Of a stretch of 8,675 nucleotides of DNA, positions 1 to 8,324 are shown piece after piece. How positions within the stretch are numbered: the first letter of the stretch is position 1; every line of letters begins with the position of its first letter. Source of the stretch: Bacillota bacterium (GTDB taxonomy: Bacteria; Bacillota; Clostridia; Peptostreptococcales; Acidaminobacteraceae); assembly GCA_030529205.1 (NCBI GenBank), contig JAUMXJ010000033.1:1-8675 (forward strand), in the 5' to 3' direction. Both the position numbers and the translations under genes were made by a program. A model generated the notes under the pieces. It worked only from the letters and a program-made list of their open reading frames with translations, searched no databases and was not told where the DNA came from.

Positions 1-5
1 TCCCG

Positions 6-12
6 CCTCTCC
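6..12 (-). promoter_or_regulatory. possible Shine-Dalgarno site of a leftward gene outside the window
   Basis: Read on the minus strand this is GGAGAGG, followed by five more bases before the window ends. Its place, about 60 nt downstream of a good leftward promoter, fits a ribosome binding site whose start codon lies just beyond the left edge. The start codon cannot be seen, so this is inference from position and composition only. Confidence 0.3.
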
Positions 13-23
13 GTTTTTCAGCC

Positions 24-35
24 CTGATGCATCAG
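24..35. repeat. 12-bp perfect palindrome CTGATGCATCAG
   Basis: CTGATGCATCAG is its own reverse complement. Flanking bases TTTCA (16-20) and TGAAA (38-42) are also complementary, separated from the palindrome by short unpaired stretches. It lies in the predicted 5' untranslated region of the leftward transcript that leaves the window, so it could be a protein-binding site or a small RNA hairpin. Its function is unknown. Confidence 0.4.
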
Positions 36-45
36 TTTGAAATGC

Positions 46-60
46 TGAGATTAATTATCA
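46..60. promoter_or_regulatory. Fur-family-box-like operator candidate
   Basis: The 15-nt stretch TGAGATTAATTATCA matches the 7-1-7 Fur consensus TGATAATNATTATCA at 12 of 14 specified positions; one half-site is perfect and the other has two mismatches. It sits about 10-25 nt downstream of the predicted start of the leftward transcript, where a bound repressor would block transcription. AT-rich DNA produces such matches by chance, and the regulated gene is outside the window, so this is only a candidate. Confidence 0.3.
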
Positions 61-77
61 ATACCAATTCGTCGGTT

Positions 78-106
78 ATATTACCACCACATAAATCAAA
101 TGTCAA
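78..106 (-). promoter_or_regulatory. strong sigma-A-type promoter reading left out of the window
   Basis: On the minus strand there is a perfect -35 box TTGACA (106-101), a 17-nt spacer and the -10 box TAATAT (83-78). Transcription would start near 71 and run towards position 1. It lies just past the terminator of the rlmB operon, so it serves the next leftward gene, not rlmB. Positions 1-172 contain no convincing coding region. Confidence 0.65.
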
Positions 107-172
107 CAAAAAAAGAATAAAAATAATCTCATACTTACATCAAATAAAGCTTGTATTCGCAATCATTTATCA

Positions 173-206
173 CAAAAAAAACACTCCCCATTCTCGTGGG
201 AGTGTT
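173..206 (-). terminator. intrinsic terminator of the clp-mrnC-rlmB operon
   Basis: On the minus strand a 9-bp stem AACACTCCC/GGGAGTGTT (206-198 pairing with 188-180) with a 9-nt loop is followed directly by a run of eight or nine T residues (181-173). It begins about 25 nt after the rlmB stop codon. This is a textbook rho-independent terminator. On the plus strand the hairpin is followed by TCCGTTTC, a poor U-tract, so it is mainly one-directional. Confidence 0.92.
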
Positions 207-230
207 TCCGTTTCATTCATATTTGTTGTA

Positions 231-1175
231 TTATCTGTCCCGGTGTCTTTGGCGTAAAGCTTCAAAAATCAGCACCCCGGCGGCGACAGATGCATTGAGC
301 GAAGAGGTCTTTCCATACATCTCGATTCGAAGGACATGGTCACAATTTTCCTCCACCAATCTGGAAATGCCTTTTCCCTCCGAGCCGATCACGATGCCGA
401 GAGCACCTTTAAAATCATGATTCGTATAATGCGCTTTCGCCTCGGGCGCGGTTCCGACAATCCAGAGACCTTTTTCTTTCAATTCCCTGATGGCGGAAAC
501 CAGATTTCCCACACGTGCAACGGCAATGTGTTCCGCAGCCCCGCTCGAAATTTTTACCACAGTGCTCGTAATAACCGCACTTCCGCGCTTCGGAATCACA
601 ACGCCGTGCGCTCCCGCCGCCTCCGCCGTACGAATAATCGCACCCAGATTATGCGGATCTGTAATGCCGTCGAGTATTACAACGAACGGAGGTTCTCCTT
701 TCCGCTCCGCCAAATCGAGGATTTCCTCCAGATCGGCATATCGATATGGGGAGGTGTAGAGCACAACACCCTGATGCACACCCGACTCAACCCTGTCGAT
801 GGCCTCTTTGTCCGCAAATCGGATCGGATACTTCTTCTCCTTGCAAATATCGATAATCTTCTGGACGGTATGATCCCTGGAATCTTTAATTACCAAGAGC
901 TTGTTCACTTCCGCACCGGAGAGCAGGGTTTCAAGCACAGCATTTTTCCCGTATACAATCAACTCATTTGCCGATTCTTCCGCTTCGTGCGTCTCATAAT
1001 CGGTAAGCGTGTACTCGTCTTTCGGAGCTGCAGTCCTCTTAGGGAAGCGTCTTTTCTCCTCTTTCCTGTTCGGGTTTACACCGTTCTCTTTTTTTCCGCC
1101 TGTTCTTTTATGAAAAGCACCTTTTTGAGATTCCGGCTTTTTGCGCCATTCTCTCTCTCGTCCGCCCTTGCTCAT
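231..1175 (-). CDS. rlmB: 23S rRNA (guanosine-2'-O-)-methyltransferase RlmB (SpoU/TrmH family)
   Basis: This 314-residue protein of the SPOUT (SpoU/TrmH) family is predicted to use S-adenosylmethionine to methylate the 2'-O of G2251 (E. coli numbering) in the 23S rRNA peptidyl-transferase P loop. All three SpoU motifs are visible: motif 1 DPHNLGAIIRTAEAAGAHG (from residue 173, with Asn176 and Arg182), motif 2 IVIGSEGKGIS (261-271, with Glu266) and motif 3 SLNASVAAG (292-300), which helps form the trefoil-knot cofactor site. Residues 71-145 look like the L30e-like substrate-binding domain of the family. Residues 1-50 are a Lys/Arg-rich, probably disordered extension that may bind rRNA. The usual IPM before motif 3 reads IEM here. 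The ATG start overlaps the mrnC stop codon as ATGA and has AGGAGG four nt upstream, which points to translational coupling. It is the last gene of its operon, before a strong terminator. Confidence 0.95.
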   Translation of the reverse strand: MSKGGREREWRKKPESQKGAFHKRTGGKKENGVNPNRKEEKRRFPKRTAAPKDEYTLTDYETHEAEESANELIVYGKNAVLETLLSGAEVNKLLVIKDSRDHTVQKIIDICKEKKYPIRFADKEAIDRVESGVHQGVVLYTSPYRYADLEEILDLAERKGEPPFVVILDGITDPHNLGAIIRTAEAAGAHGVVIPKRGSAVITSTVVKISSGAAEHIAVARVGNLVSAIRELKEKGLWIVGTAPEAKAHYTNHDFKGALGIVIGSEGKGISRLVEENCDHVLRIEMYGKTSSLNASVAAGVLIFEALRQRHRDR

Positions 1176-1600
1176 ACGCCCTCCTCTTTTTCCGCAATCC
1201 GTATTGATTCTTTTATAATTTCATCCAATCTCGCATCCCTACCTGAAAGTGCGAGATACCCGATAAGAGCCTCAAAGCCCGTCGCGTATCGATATTCCCC
1301 GACACTCGCATTCTTCGGAATCGTCTTCGGGCTTTGGTTTCTGGCGCGGATCACAATTTCCCATTCCTCTTGCGTCAAACTCGGTTTCAGCGTCCTGACA
1401 ATCACATTCTGTGCCACGGCGCGCACATATTTTGAGGACTCCATCGCGATTTTGTGCGTCGACAACTGTTTCGTCAACACAAGGTATGTACGAATGTAGT
1501 TCTCAAAAATTGCATCCCCCACGAATGCGAGCTTCAGGGGATGCAAAAGTCTGATTTTTTCTTCAGTTAACTGATAATCCGCTATATCTAAATAACCCAT
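1172..1600 (-). CDS. mrnC: Mini-ribonuclease III (MrnC)
   Basis: This 142-residue protein is a stand-alone RNase III catalytic domain without the double-stranded-RNA-binding domain, the normal size for Mini-III. In Bacillus the family trims the 3' and 5' ends of 23S rRNA precursor. Visible motifs are LAFVGDAIFENYIR (residues 24-37, catalytic Asp29 in GDA) and ATGFEALIGYL (106-116, catalytic Glu110), plus the family segment RARNQSPKTIPKNAS. A TTG two codons upstream (1606) would extend the frame, but AAAGG at 1611-1607 lies 6 nt before the ATG at 1600 and touches the TTG, so I chose the ATG. The gene starts 12 nt after the clp stop and overlaps rlmB by 4 nt. Adjacency to rlmB is conserved in Firmicutes, and both products act on 23S rRNA. 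Confidence 0.95.
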   Translation of the reverse strand: MGYLDIADYQLTEEKIRLLHPLKLAFVGDAIFENYIRTYLVLTKQLSTHKIAMESSKYVRAVAQNVIVRTLKPSLTQEEWEIVIRARNQSPKTIPKNASVGEYRYATGFEALIGYLALSGRDARLDEIIKESIRIAEKEEGV

Positions 1601-1606
1601 GCGCAA

Positions 1607-1611
1607 CCTTT
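1607..1611 (-). promoter_or_regulatory. ribosome binding site deciding the mrnC start
   Basis: AAAGG on the minus strand lies in the 12-nt gap between the clp stop codon and mrnC, 6 nt before the ATG at 1600. The alternative TTG at 1606 is immediately adjacent to it and would have no spacing. Confidence 0.6.
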
Positions 1612-1612
1612 A

Positions 1613-3982
<2,370 letters not shown>

Positions 3983-3987
3983 GTCAT

Positions 3988-3992
3988 CCTCC
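3988..3992 (-). promoter_or_regulatory. ribosome binding site deciding the clp start
   Basis: GGAGG on the minus strand lies 5 nt before ATG 3982 and 8 nt before ATG 3979. The in-frame TTG at 3994 overlaps this site and so is not a credible start. Confidence 0.7.
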
Positions 3993-4001
3993 AATAATGG
4001 T

Positions 4002-4030
4002 ATTATAACCTTCGCGATATTTAAAAACCA
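4002..4030 (-). promoter_or_regulatory. candidate promoter for the clp-mrnC-rlmB operon
   Basis: On the minus strand a perfect -10 box TATAAT (4007-4002) lies 17 nt from a poor -35 TGGTTT (4030-4025). Transcription would start near 3995, leaving only about a dozen untranslated bases before the ATG, just enough for the GGAGG site. A second candidate further upstream is TTGAAT (4090-4085), 18 nt, TAATAT (4066-4061), which would give a longer leader. No CIRCE element or CtsR-type GGTCAAA repeat is seen, so heat-shock control of the usual kind has no visible support. Confidence 0.4.
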
Positions 4031-4070
4031 TTAACATATTATGAAATTTAACTCACAACAATATTAATGG
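4028..4070. repeat. inverted repeat CCATTAA...TTAATGG upstream of clp
   Basis: On the minus strand CCATTAA (4070-4064) and TTAATGG (4034-4028) form perfect 7-bp arms, and the similarity continues inwards as TATT and AATATG. A related CCATTATTGG lies at 4000-3991, next to the ribosome binding site. The right arm overlaps the candidate -35 box and the left arm overlaps the -10 of the upstream promoter candidate. This arrangement suits an operator, but the sequence is AT-rich and no known regulator consensus is recognised. Confidence 0.35.
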
Positions 4071-4108
4071 TCTCATCAAAAATCATTCAAAATACTGTAT
4101 TTCACATA

Positions 4109-4125
4109 TTCTTCATTTCGAAGAA
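4109..4125 (-). terminator. weak hairpin after galU, doubtful terminator
   Basis: On the minus strand TTCTTC-GAAAT-GAAGAA forms a 6-bp, AT-rich stem starting 17 nt past the galU stop codon. It is followed by TATGTG, not a T run. It could be a weak terminator or an RNA-stabilising hairpin, and some read-through from galU into clp is possible. Confidence 0.2.
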
Positions 4126-4141
4126 GTCTTTCCCGTTTCGC

Positions 4142-5023
4142 TTAAAGCGTTTGTGCCAGCTGTCTGATGTACTCCGCCACTTCGTCCCTTAAATCGCTTC
4201 TGCGCAACGCGAACTCGATTCCCGCCTGCAAAAATCCGATTTTGGTTCCCACATCGTATCGCTTTCCCATAAAATCGTACGCCAGAACTTTTTCAAGTTT
4301 GGAAAGGGCGAGCAAGCCGTCGGTCAGCTGAATTTCCCCCCCCACTCCGGCTCCTGTTCGCTCGAGAATTGGAAAAATAGTCGGATTGATAATATACCTT
4401 CCGAGAATTGCCACATTGGAAGGCGCCTCATCCACACGCGGTTTTTCGACCAAGCCCTCGACGGAATATATGCGTTCCGAAAGCAGCTTTCCGTCGACAA
4501 TTCCATACTTGCTCACCGCTTCTTCGGCAACCGTCTGCACCCCCAAAACCGATGCGCCGGTCTCTTCGTAAACCTCCATCATCTGCTTGAGGCAAGGCTT
4601 CCCGTCGTGATAGACCACATCATCTCCGAGCAGGACTGCAAACGGCTCATCTCCGACAAACGTCTTGGCGCAGAGGACCGCATGCCCCAATCCTCGCGGT
4701 TGCTTTTGTCTGACAAAATGCAGGTTGACAAGATTGGAAATACTGCGCGAGAGGCGCAACAGCTCCTCATTCCCCTTCTTCTCCAATTCATTGTCCAGCT
4801 CCGGATTGAAATCGAAATGATCTTCTATCGCCCGTTTGCTTTTTCCGGTTACAATGAGAATTTCCTCAATTCCGCTCTGCAGTGCTTCTTCCACAATATA
4901 CTGAATGGTCGGAATATCGACAATCGGCAACATCTCCTTGGGAATCGCCTTTGTGGCGGGCAAAAATCTCGTTCCCAATCCCGCTGCAGGTATGATTGCC
5001 TTCCTCACCCTTCGTCTTTCCAT
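4142..5023 (-). CDS. galU: UTP--glucose-1-phosphate uridylyltransferase GalU
   Basis: This 293-residue cytoplasmic enzyme makes UDP-glucose and pyrophosphate from UTP and glucose 1-phosphate; UDP-glucose feeds galactose metabolism, exopolysaccharide, glycolipid and teichoic-acid glucosylation. Recognisable family motifs are the nucleotide-binding loop PAAGLGTRFLPATK (12-25) followed by PKEMLPIVD (28-36), VTGKSKRAIEDHFD (58-71), QPRGLGHAV (108-116), LLGDD (131-135, metal and nucleotide site), VEKP (192-195, sugar-contacting Lys194), GGEIQLTD (228-235) and YDVGTKIGF (256-264). Length is normal for GalU. Where relatives usually have DKP after the LPIV segment, this protein has DIP. The open frame extends 25 codons further to 5098 inside the preceding gene, but ATG 5023 starts the conserved domain and has AGGAG 8 nt upstream. 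It follows the GGDEF-EAL gene by 13 nt and has no visible promoter of its own, so the two are likely co-transcribed. Confidence 0.95.
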   Translation of the reverse strand: MERRRVRKAIIPAAGLGTRFLPATKAIPKEMLPIVDIPTIQYIVEEALQSGIEEILIVTGKSKRAIEDHFDFNPELDNELEKKGNEELLRLSRSISNLVNLHFVRQKQPRGLGHAVLCAKTFVGDEPFAVLLGDDVVYHDGKPCLKQMMEVYEETGASVLGVQTVAEEAVSKYGIVDGKLLSERIYSVEGLVEKPRVDEAPSNVAILGRYIINPTIFPILERTGAGVGGEIQLTDGLLALSKLEKVLAYDFMGKRYDVGTKIGFLQAGIEFALRRSDLRDEVAEYIRQLAQTL

Positions 5024-5031
5024 TTTTCCTT

Positions 5032-5036
5032 CTCCT
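5032..5036 (-). promoter_or_regulatory. ribosome binding site deciding the galU start
   Basis: AGGAG on the minus strand directly follows the TAG stop of the GGDEF-EAL gene and lies 8 nt before ATG 5023. Stop codon and ribosome binding site are adjacent, so ribosomes ending the upstream gene could restart here. Confidence 0.65.
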
Positions 5037-8000
5037 CTACAATGCCGCGATGCTATCCGCAGCATGCAACTGTATGATTTCTTCTTTAATCTTATCACTT
5101 AAATGGCCCGGCTCATAATCCGGTTTGCCCAAATAGTAGCCTTGTAGGTAGTCCACCCCGAGCTTAATCAGGGTCCTCATCTCCGCATAAGTCTCGACGC
5201 CTTCGCAAACGGTGAGGATATTCGATTTTTTCGCCTGTTCGAGAATGAGCTTCACCACATTCACCTTTTCCTGATCTTTCTCAATGCCCCGAACCAGATT
5301 CATGTCGATTTTCAAATAATCCGGCTGCACGCTTCTCAACCAGGCGCTGCCGGAATTCCCGTTGCCGTAGTCATCAATGGCAATCTGCATGGAGAGCTTC
5401 AGTTTCGCATTTTGTTTTATTTTTATGCACTCCTGCTCGATATCCTCTTCTTCGACGATTTCAATTACACATTTCGACAGCCGCTCACCGTACTTGAATT
5501 CAAGCAACTCCATATCCTCCTCGGATACGGCGGTGTTTGCAATCGAGTTGATAAACACTCTGCGATTGTCGAAAGACGCCGCATATTCGACCACATCCTC
5601 CAGGACCATGTCCATGGTGAGCATCTCCACTTCCGGAAGTCTATGCTGATACCGTGCGATTTTCAGGACGGTTGCGACATCCTTAATCTGTTCCGATGTC
5701 GGTCTCATCAAGGCTTCATATGCGACGATCTCCGCATTTTTTGCGCTGACAATCGGTTGGTATACAAATTTGGCCTGTCTTTCCTTAATAAAGTTCTCAA
5801 AGTGTTGATTGCCCATCAACATCATGTAGTTGTTGTCGAAGGATTTTCTATTAAACTCCGCAATCGTGCCTTTTACACTGTGTTTTCCGGTATACATCGC
5901 ATAATCCGCATACTTGTGTAATTCCGCGATATCGCCGGTATCATCCGGATACCACGCAATGCCCGCCGTCGCTTTAATCGACATTTTTTGATCCGAAAAA
6001 TACAGCTCCGCTTTGGACATGGCTTCCTTGACTTTCTTCACCTTGTCCCGAATTTCGGACTTGCTGTTCCTGTAGGTGAGGAACGCAAAGAATTCATCCC
6101 CCGAAATGCGGGCGACCGCAGCTCCCTCTCCTTCAAATCTCTTCAGAATATCCGCCATGGACTTGATATAAATATCTCCCGCATCGTGACCGTACGCATC
6201 ATTGACAAATTTCAAGTCATCCAGATCCCACATGACCATCGCCGCTTTGACATTCTCCGCGGCAATAATGGCATCCACTCTTCTTTTGAATGAAAAGCGA
6301 TTGAGAAGCCCCGTGAGCGTATCGCGATCTCTTTCCTCCATAATTCTGTTTTGCTCGAGAATCTCATTGGTACAATCCGTGATGACTTTGAGGATCACGG
6401 TCTTGGTCAATTCATTTTTGGCAACCGCCACACTGAAATCGTTTACTTCCCTCTCATTGAAATCCGTCACGATTTTGACATAGTGCTTGCGACCGTTGTG
6501 ACTGCTCTCCCAAATGTCGATGGAAGAACCGTCCTCATTTTTATAGGAAATATATTTTCTGTACCTGGTTAGGAAGTCGTTCCTCATTCTGTTGTAGTAT
6601 TCAAAACTGACTTCTTTCACAAAATCGTCCGTTTCGCCTTCATCGCGTTCGATGTCGACAATGTCGTAAACCCTACCGACCTTGTACACCACCCCCGACT
6701 TCTCGTCGATTTCCAAGGCGACGACCGGGAATTCCGAAAGTGCAAAAATACTCTCAAACTTATCTGCCGACTCACGTAGGGATACACGCAGAATGCGGAT
6801 TTCCTCCAGCAACATATCAAACTCGGAGATGCTCGTCACTTCAAAGTTGATTTCCTCATCCGCTTTCTGCAACCCCCTGACCTGGGCGGTCACTCTTCTC
6901 GCATTGGCGGAGAGCATATTCGACAGCAGGATGGTCAACAATGCGCCGATTAAAAAAGAACCGAAAATAATGAACCAAATGCCCTGATCAAAATTCTTTA
7001 CAGGTTTTTCTTTTTCCAACTTGTCGACGATGACCAGGAGATAGTAATCGGCATAGTCTTCCGTGTTGATAAATTTCACGGAGGAGAGATAAAACTCGCA
7101 TCGACTGTCCTCGCCATAGTCCTCTCCGATGACGAATGTGGAGTTGATCGACTCGAACTCCTCTTCATAATCGTTGTTGATTCTTTTTAATTTCACGGTG
7201 GAATCGTTGAAGTAGTCGCACGCCTCGTCGACCTTAGTCCCCATCACTTCGAGTTCGACCGTCTCTCCCACCTGACATTGTGCAGTTTGTGCACGAAGAA
7301 GGGCATACCCTTTGATAAACTGATCCGTATTGACACTTCTGTGGAGACTGTTCATGACAATCGACAAATCCACTTCTACAATCAAAAATCCGATGGGATC
7401 GTAGTTTTGATCGCCGATGAGCGGTACCAGGTAATGCCAAAATTTCTCCCCGTCATTGTTATTGTAGTACTCCCAGGAACTCACTCTCTTGCTTGCATTC
7501 ACCGCAGCCCTCGTGCTCAACTTTTCGCATTTTGCCTTATACTCTTTGAAGTATCTGGCATCATCCTCGTAGATGTCCTCGCTCCAATCCGAATCCAATT
7601 TTATGCCCAGGCGGTGCGCGATTCTCTCGTCTCCGTAGTACAGCGTGTTGTCCGCAGAATTATGAGATGACACGGTCGGGTTATAATCCAGCAGCGAAAT
7701 AACCGTATCTTCACTTCCCTCATTGTACAACACGACCGTGATTCCGCTCGCCTTCAGGATCTGCAGAGCACTGAGCATTTCTGCGGTCAAATTGATTTGC
7801 AACTCGGGATTGTCGTGCAAACCCTCTTTTTTTGCTTTGCTGATTACCGAGTACAAGTTATCGATATTGCCCCAAATATCGCTCATACTTCTCTCTACAA
7901 TCAATTTATTAAAAGATAAATTCTTGGCTATATAAGAAACCGCATTGATTTCCAGCTGTTTCCCGGTTCCGCTGATGGTAGTCATGGAAATAAACATTGC

Positions 8001-8087
8001 ACTTTGAAGAATAATCAGCAAAATCATAAACAATATCACCAAATTCGAAATGGATATCTTTTTAGAAAGTCTTCTATTCTGATTCAT
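5037..8087 (-). CDS. membrane-bound GGDEF-EAL cyclic di-GMP signalling protein with extracellular sensor
   Basis: About 1016 residues. A membrane helix (about 15-36), an extracellular region of about 330 residues that resembles a Cache-type sensor near its end, and a second helix (about 369-391) precede a HAMP/coiled-coil linker and a possible degenerate PAS domain (about 443-575). The GGDEF domain (about 585-745) has DTLTGLLNR, metal-site Asp621, FVND and SGDEF (662-666) in place of GGDEF. The RxxD inhibitory site that should precede it reads GEGA and is lost, so product feedback at this site is unlikely. The EAL domain (about 770-1005) has EALMR (791-795), Asn847, Glu876, DD (905-906), Lys926, EGVE (962-965) and Gln982, a full set of phosphodiesterase residues. 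The protein may therefore be a phosphodiesterase or bifunctional; which activity prevails cannot be read from sequence. ATG 8087 was chosen because AGAGG lies 8 nt upstream; TTG 8108 has no such site. It is first in an operon with galU, and its own promoter lies about 90 bp upstream. Confidence 0.92.
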   Translation of the reverse strand: MNQNRRLSKKISISNLVILFMILLIILQSAMFISMTTISGTGKQLEINAVSYIAKNLSFNKLIVERSMSDIWGNIDNLYSVISKAKKEGLHDNPELQINLTAEMLSALQILKASGITVVLYNEGSEDTVISLLDYNPTVSSHNSADNTLYYGDERIAHRLGIKLDSDWSEDIYEDDARYFKEYKAKCEKLSTRAAVNASKRVSSWEYYNNNDGEKFWHYLVPLIGDQNYDPIGFLIVEVDLSIVMNSLHRSVNTDQFIKGYALLRAQTAQCQVGETVELEVMGTKVDEACDYFNDSTVKLKRINNDYEEEFESINSTFVIGEDYGEDSRCEFYLSSVKFINTEDYADYYLLVIVDKLEKEKPVKNFDQGIWFIIFGSFLIGALLTILLSNMLSANARRVTAQVRGLQKADEEINFEVTSISEFDMLLEEIRILRVSLRESADKFESIFALSEFPVVALEIDEKSGVVYKVGRVYDIVDIERDEGETDDFVKEVSFEYYNRMRNDFLTRYRKYISYKNEDGSSIDIWESSHNGRKHYVKIVTDFNEREVNDFSVAVAKNELTKTVILKVITDCTNEILEQNRIMEERDRDTLTGLLNRFSFKRRVDAIIAAENVKAAMVMWDLDDLKFVNDAYGHDAGDIYIKSMADILKRFEGEGAAVARISGDEFFAFLTYRNSKSEIRDKVKKVKEAMSKAELYFSDQKMSIKATAGIAWYPDDTGDIAELHKYADYAMYTGKHSVKGTIAEFNRKSFDNNYMMLMGNQHFENFIKERQAKFVYQPIVSAKNAEIVAYEALMRPTSEQIKDVATVLKIARYQHRLPEVEMLTMDMVLEDVVEYAASFDNRRVFINSIANTAVSEEDMELLEFKYGERLSKCVIEIVEEEDIEQECIKIKQNAKLKLSMQIAIDDYGNGNSGSAWLRSVQPDYLKIDMNLVRGIEKDQEKVNVVKLILEQAKKSNILTVCEGVETYAEMRTLIKLGVDYLQGYYLGKPDYEPGHLSDKIKEEIIQLHAADSIAAL

Positions 8088-8095
8088 ACCGTTGG

Positions 8096-8100
8096 CCTCT
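8096..8100 (-). promoter_or_regulatory. ribosome binding site deciding the GGDEF-EAL gene start
   Basis: AGAGG on the minus strand lies 8 nt before ATG 8087. It falls inside the frame extension starting at TTG 8108, which makes that earlier start unlikely. Confidence 0.6.
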
Positions 8101-8177
8101 TCATACAAGTATTTATGGAACGCTGATACATTTCCGTATTATCATTTTACAATATGCTCTTTTTCCCGTTTATTAAG

Positions 8178-8206
8178 ATTATATTAAAGACTCCGAGTAT
8201 TGTAAA
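8178..8206 (-). promoter_or_regulatory. sigma-A-type promoter of the GGDEF-EAL/galU operon
   Basis: On the minus strand TTTACA (8206-8201), a 17-nt spacer and a perfect TATAAT (8183-8178) form a strong housekeeping promoter. Transcription would start near 8171, giving a leader of about 84 nt before ATG 8087. I saw no cyclic di-GMP riboswitch signature or clear stable structure in that leader. Confidence 0.65.
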
Positions 8207-8238
8207 AATAAATAAGTTTAAAACTATTCGTATTTTTA

Positions 8239-8267
8239 TTCGATTTTTTGATATTTTTTGTTATAAT
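8239..8267 (+). promoter_or_regulatory. extended -10 promoter of the lipoprotein gene
   Basis: TGTTATAAT (8259-8267) is a perfect TGnTATAAT extended -10. The -35 at 17-nt spacing is poor (TTCGAT, 8239-8244), which extended -10 promoters tolerate. T-rich stretches and a 12-nt quasi-repeat (TATTCG at 8225 and 8237) lie upstream and may bend DNA or act as an UP-like element. The start would be near 8274, with a leader of about 50 nt. Confidence 0.55.
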
Positions 8268-8324
8268 AAGGATACAAAATACGTGTTCGGACAAAGACAG
8301 TCTGTAGCTCAACATGGAGGAAAT

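Noticed and set aside
27..257. Short plus-strand open frames at the left end
   Set aside because: They cross the terminator hairpin and AT-rich intergenic DNA, have no ribosome binding site and no protein-like composition.
336..1499. 387-codon plus-strand open frame opposite rlmB and mrnC
   Set aside because: It runs antisense across two well-recognised genes. Its product is rich in Phe, Arg and Cys with no family motif, and it has no ribosome binding site suited to its start.
3983..4141. CtsR operator or CIRCE element upstream of clp
   Set aside because: No tandem GGTCAAA-type heptads and no TTAGCACTC/GAGTGCTAA arms are present on either strand.
5024..5098. N-terminal extension of galU to an ATG at 5098
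   Set aside because: It would overlap the GGDEF-EAL gene by about 60 nt and adds residues not seen in the family; ATG 5023 has a clear AGGAG at good spacing.
8088..8171. Possible cyclic di-GMP riboswitch in the leader of the GGDEF-EAL gene
   Set aside because: The leader is AT-rich and about 84 nt long, and I could not find the conserved core or paired helices of class I or II cyclic di-GMP riboswitches.
8286..8306. Small inverted repeat AGACAGTCT with neighbours in the lipoprotein mRNA leader
   Set aside because: Only 4 bp pair around a single central base, too small for a terminator or riboswitch, and expected by chance.
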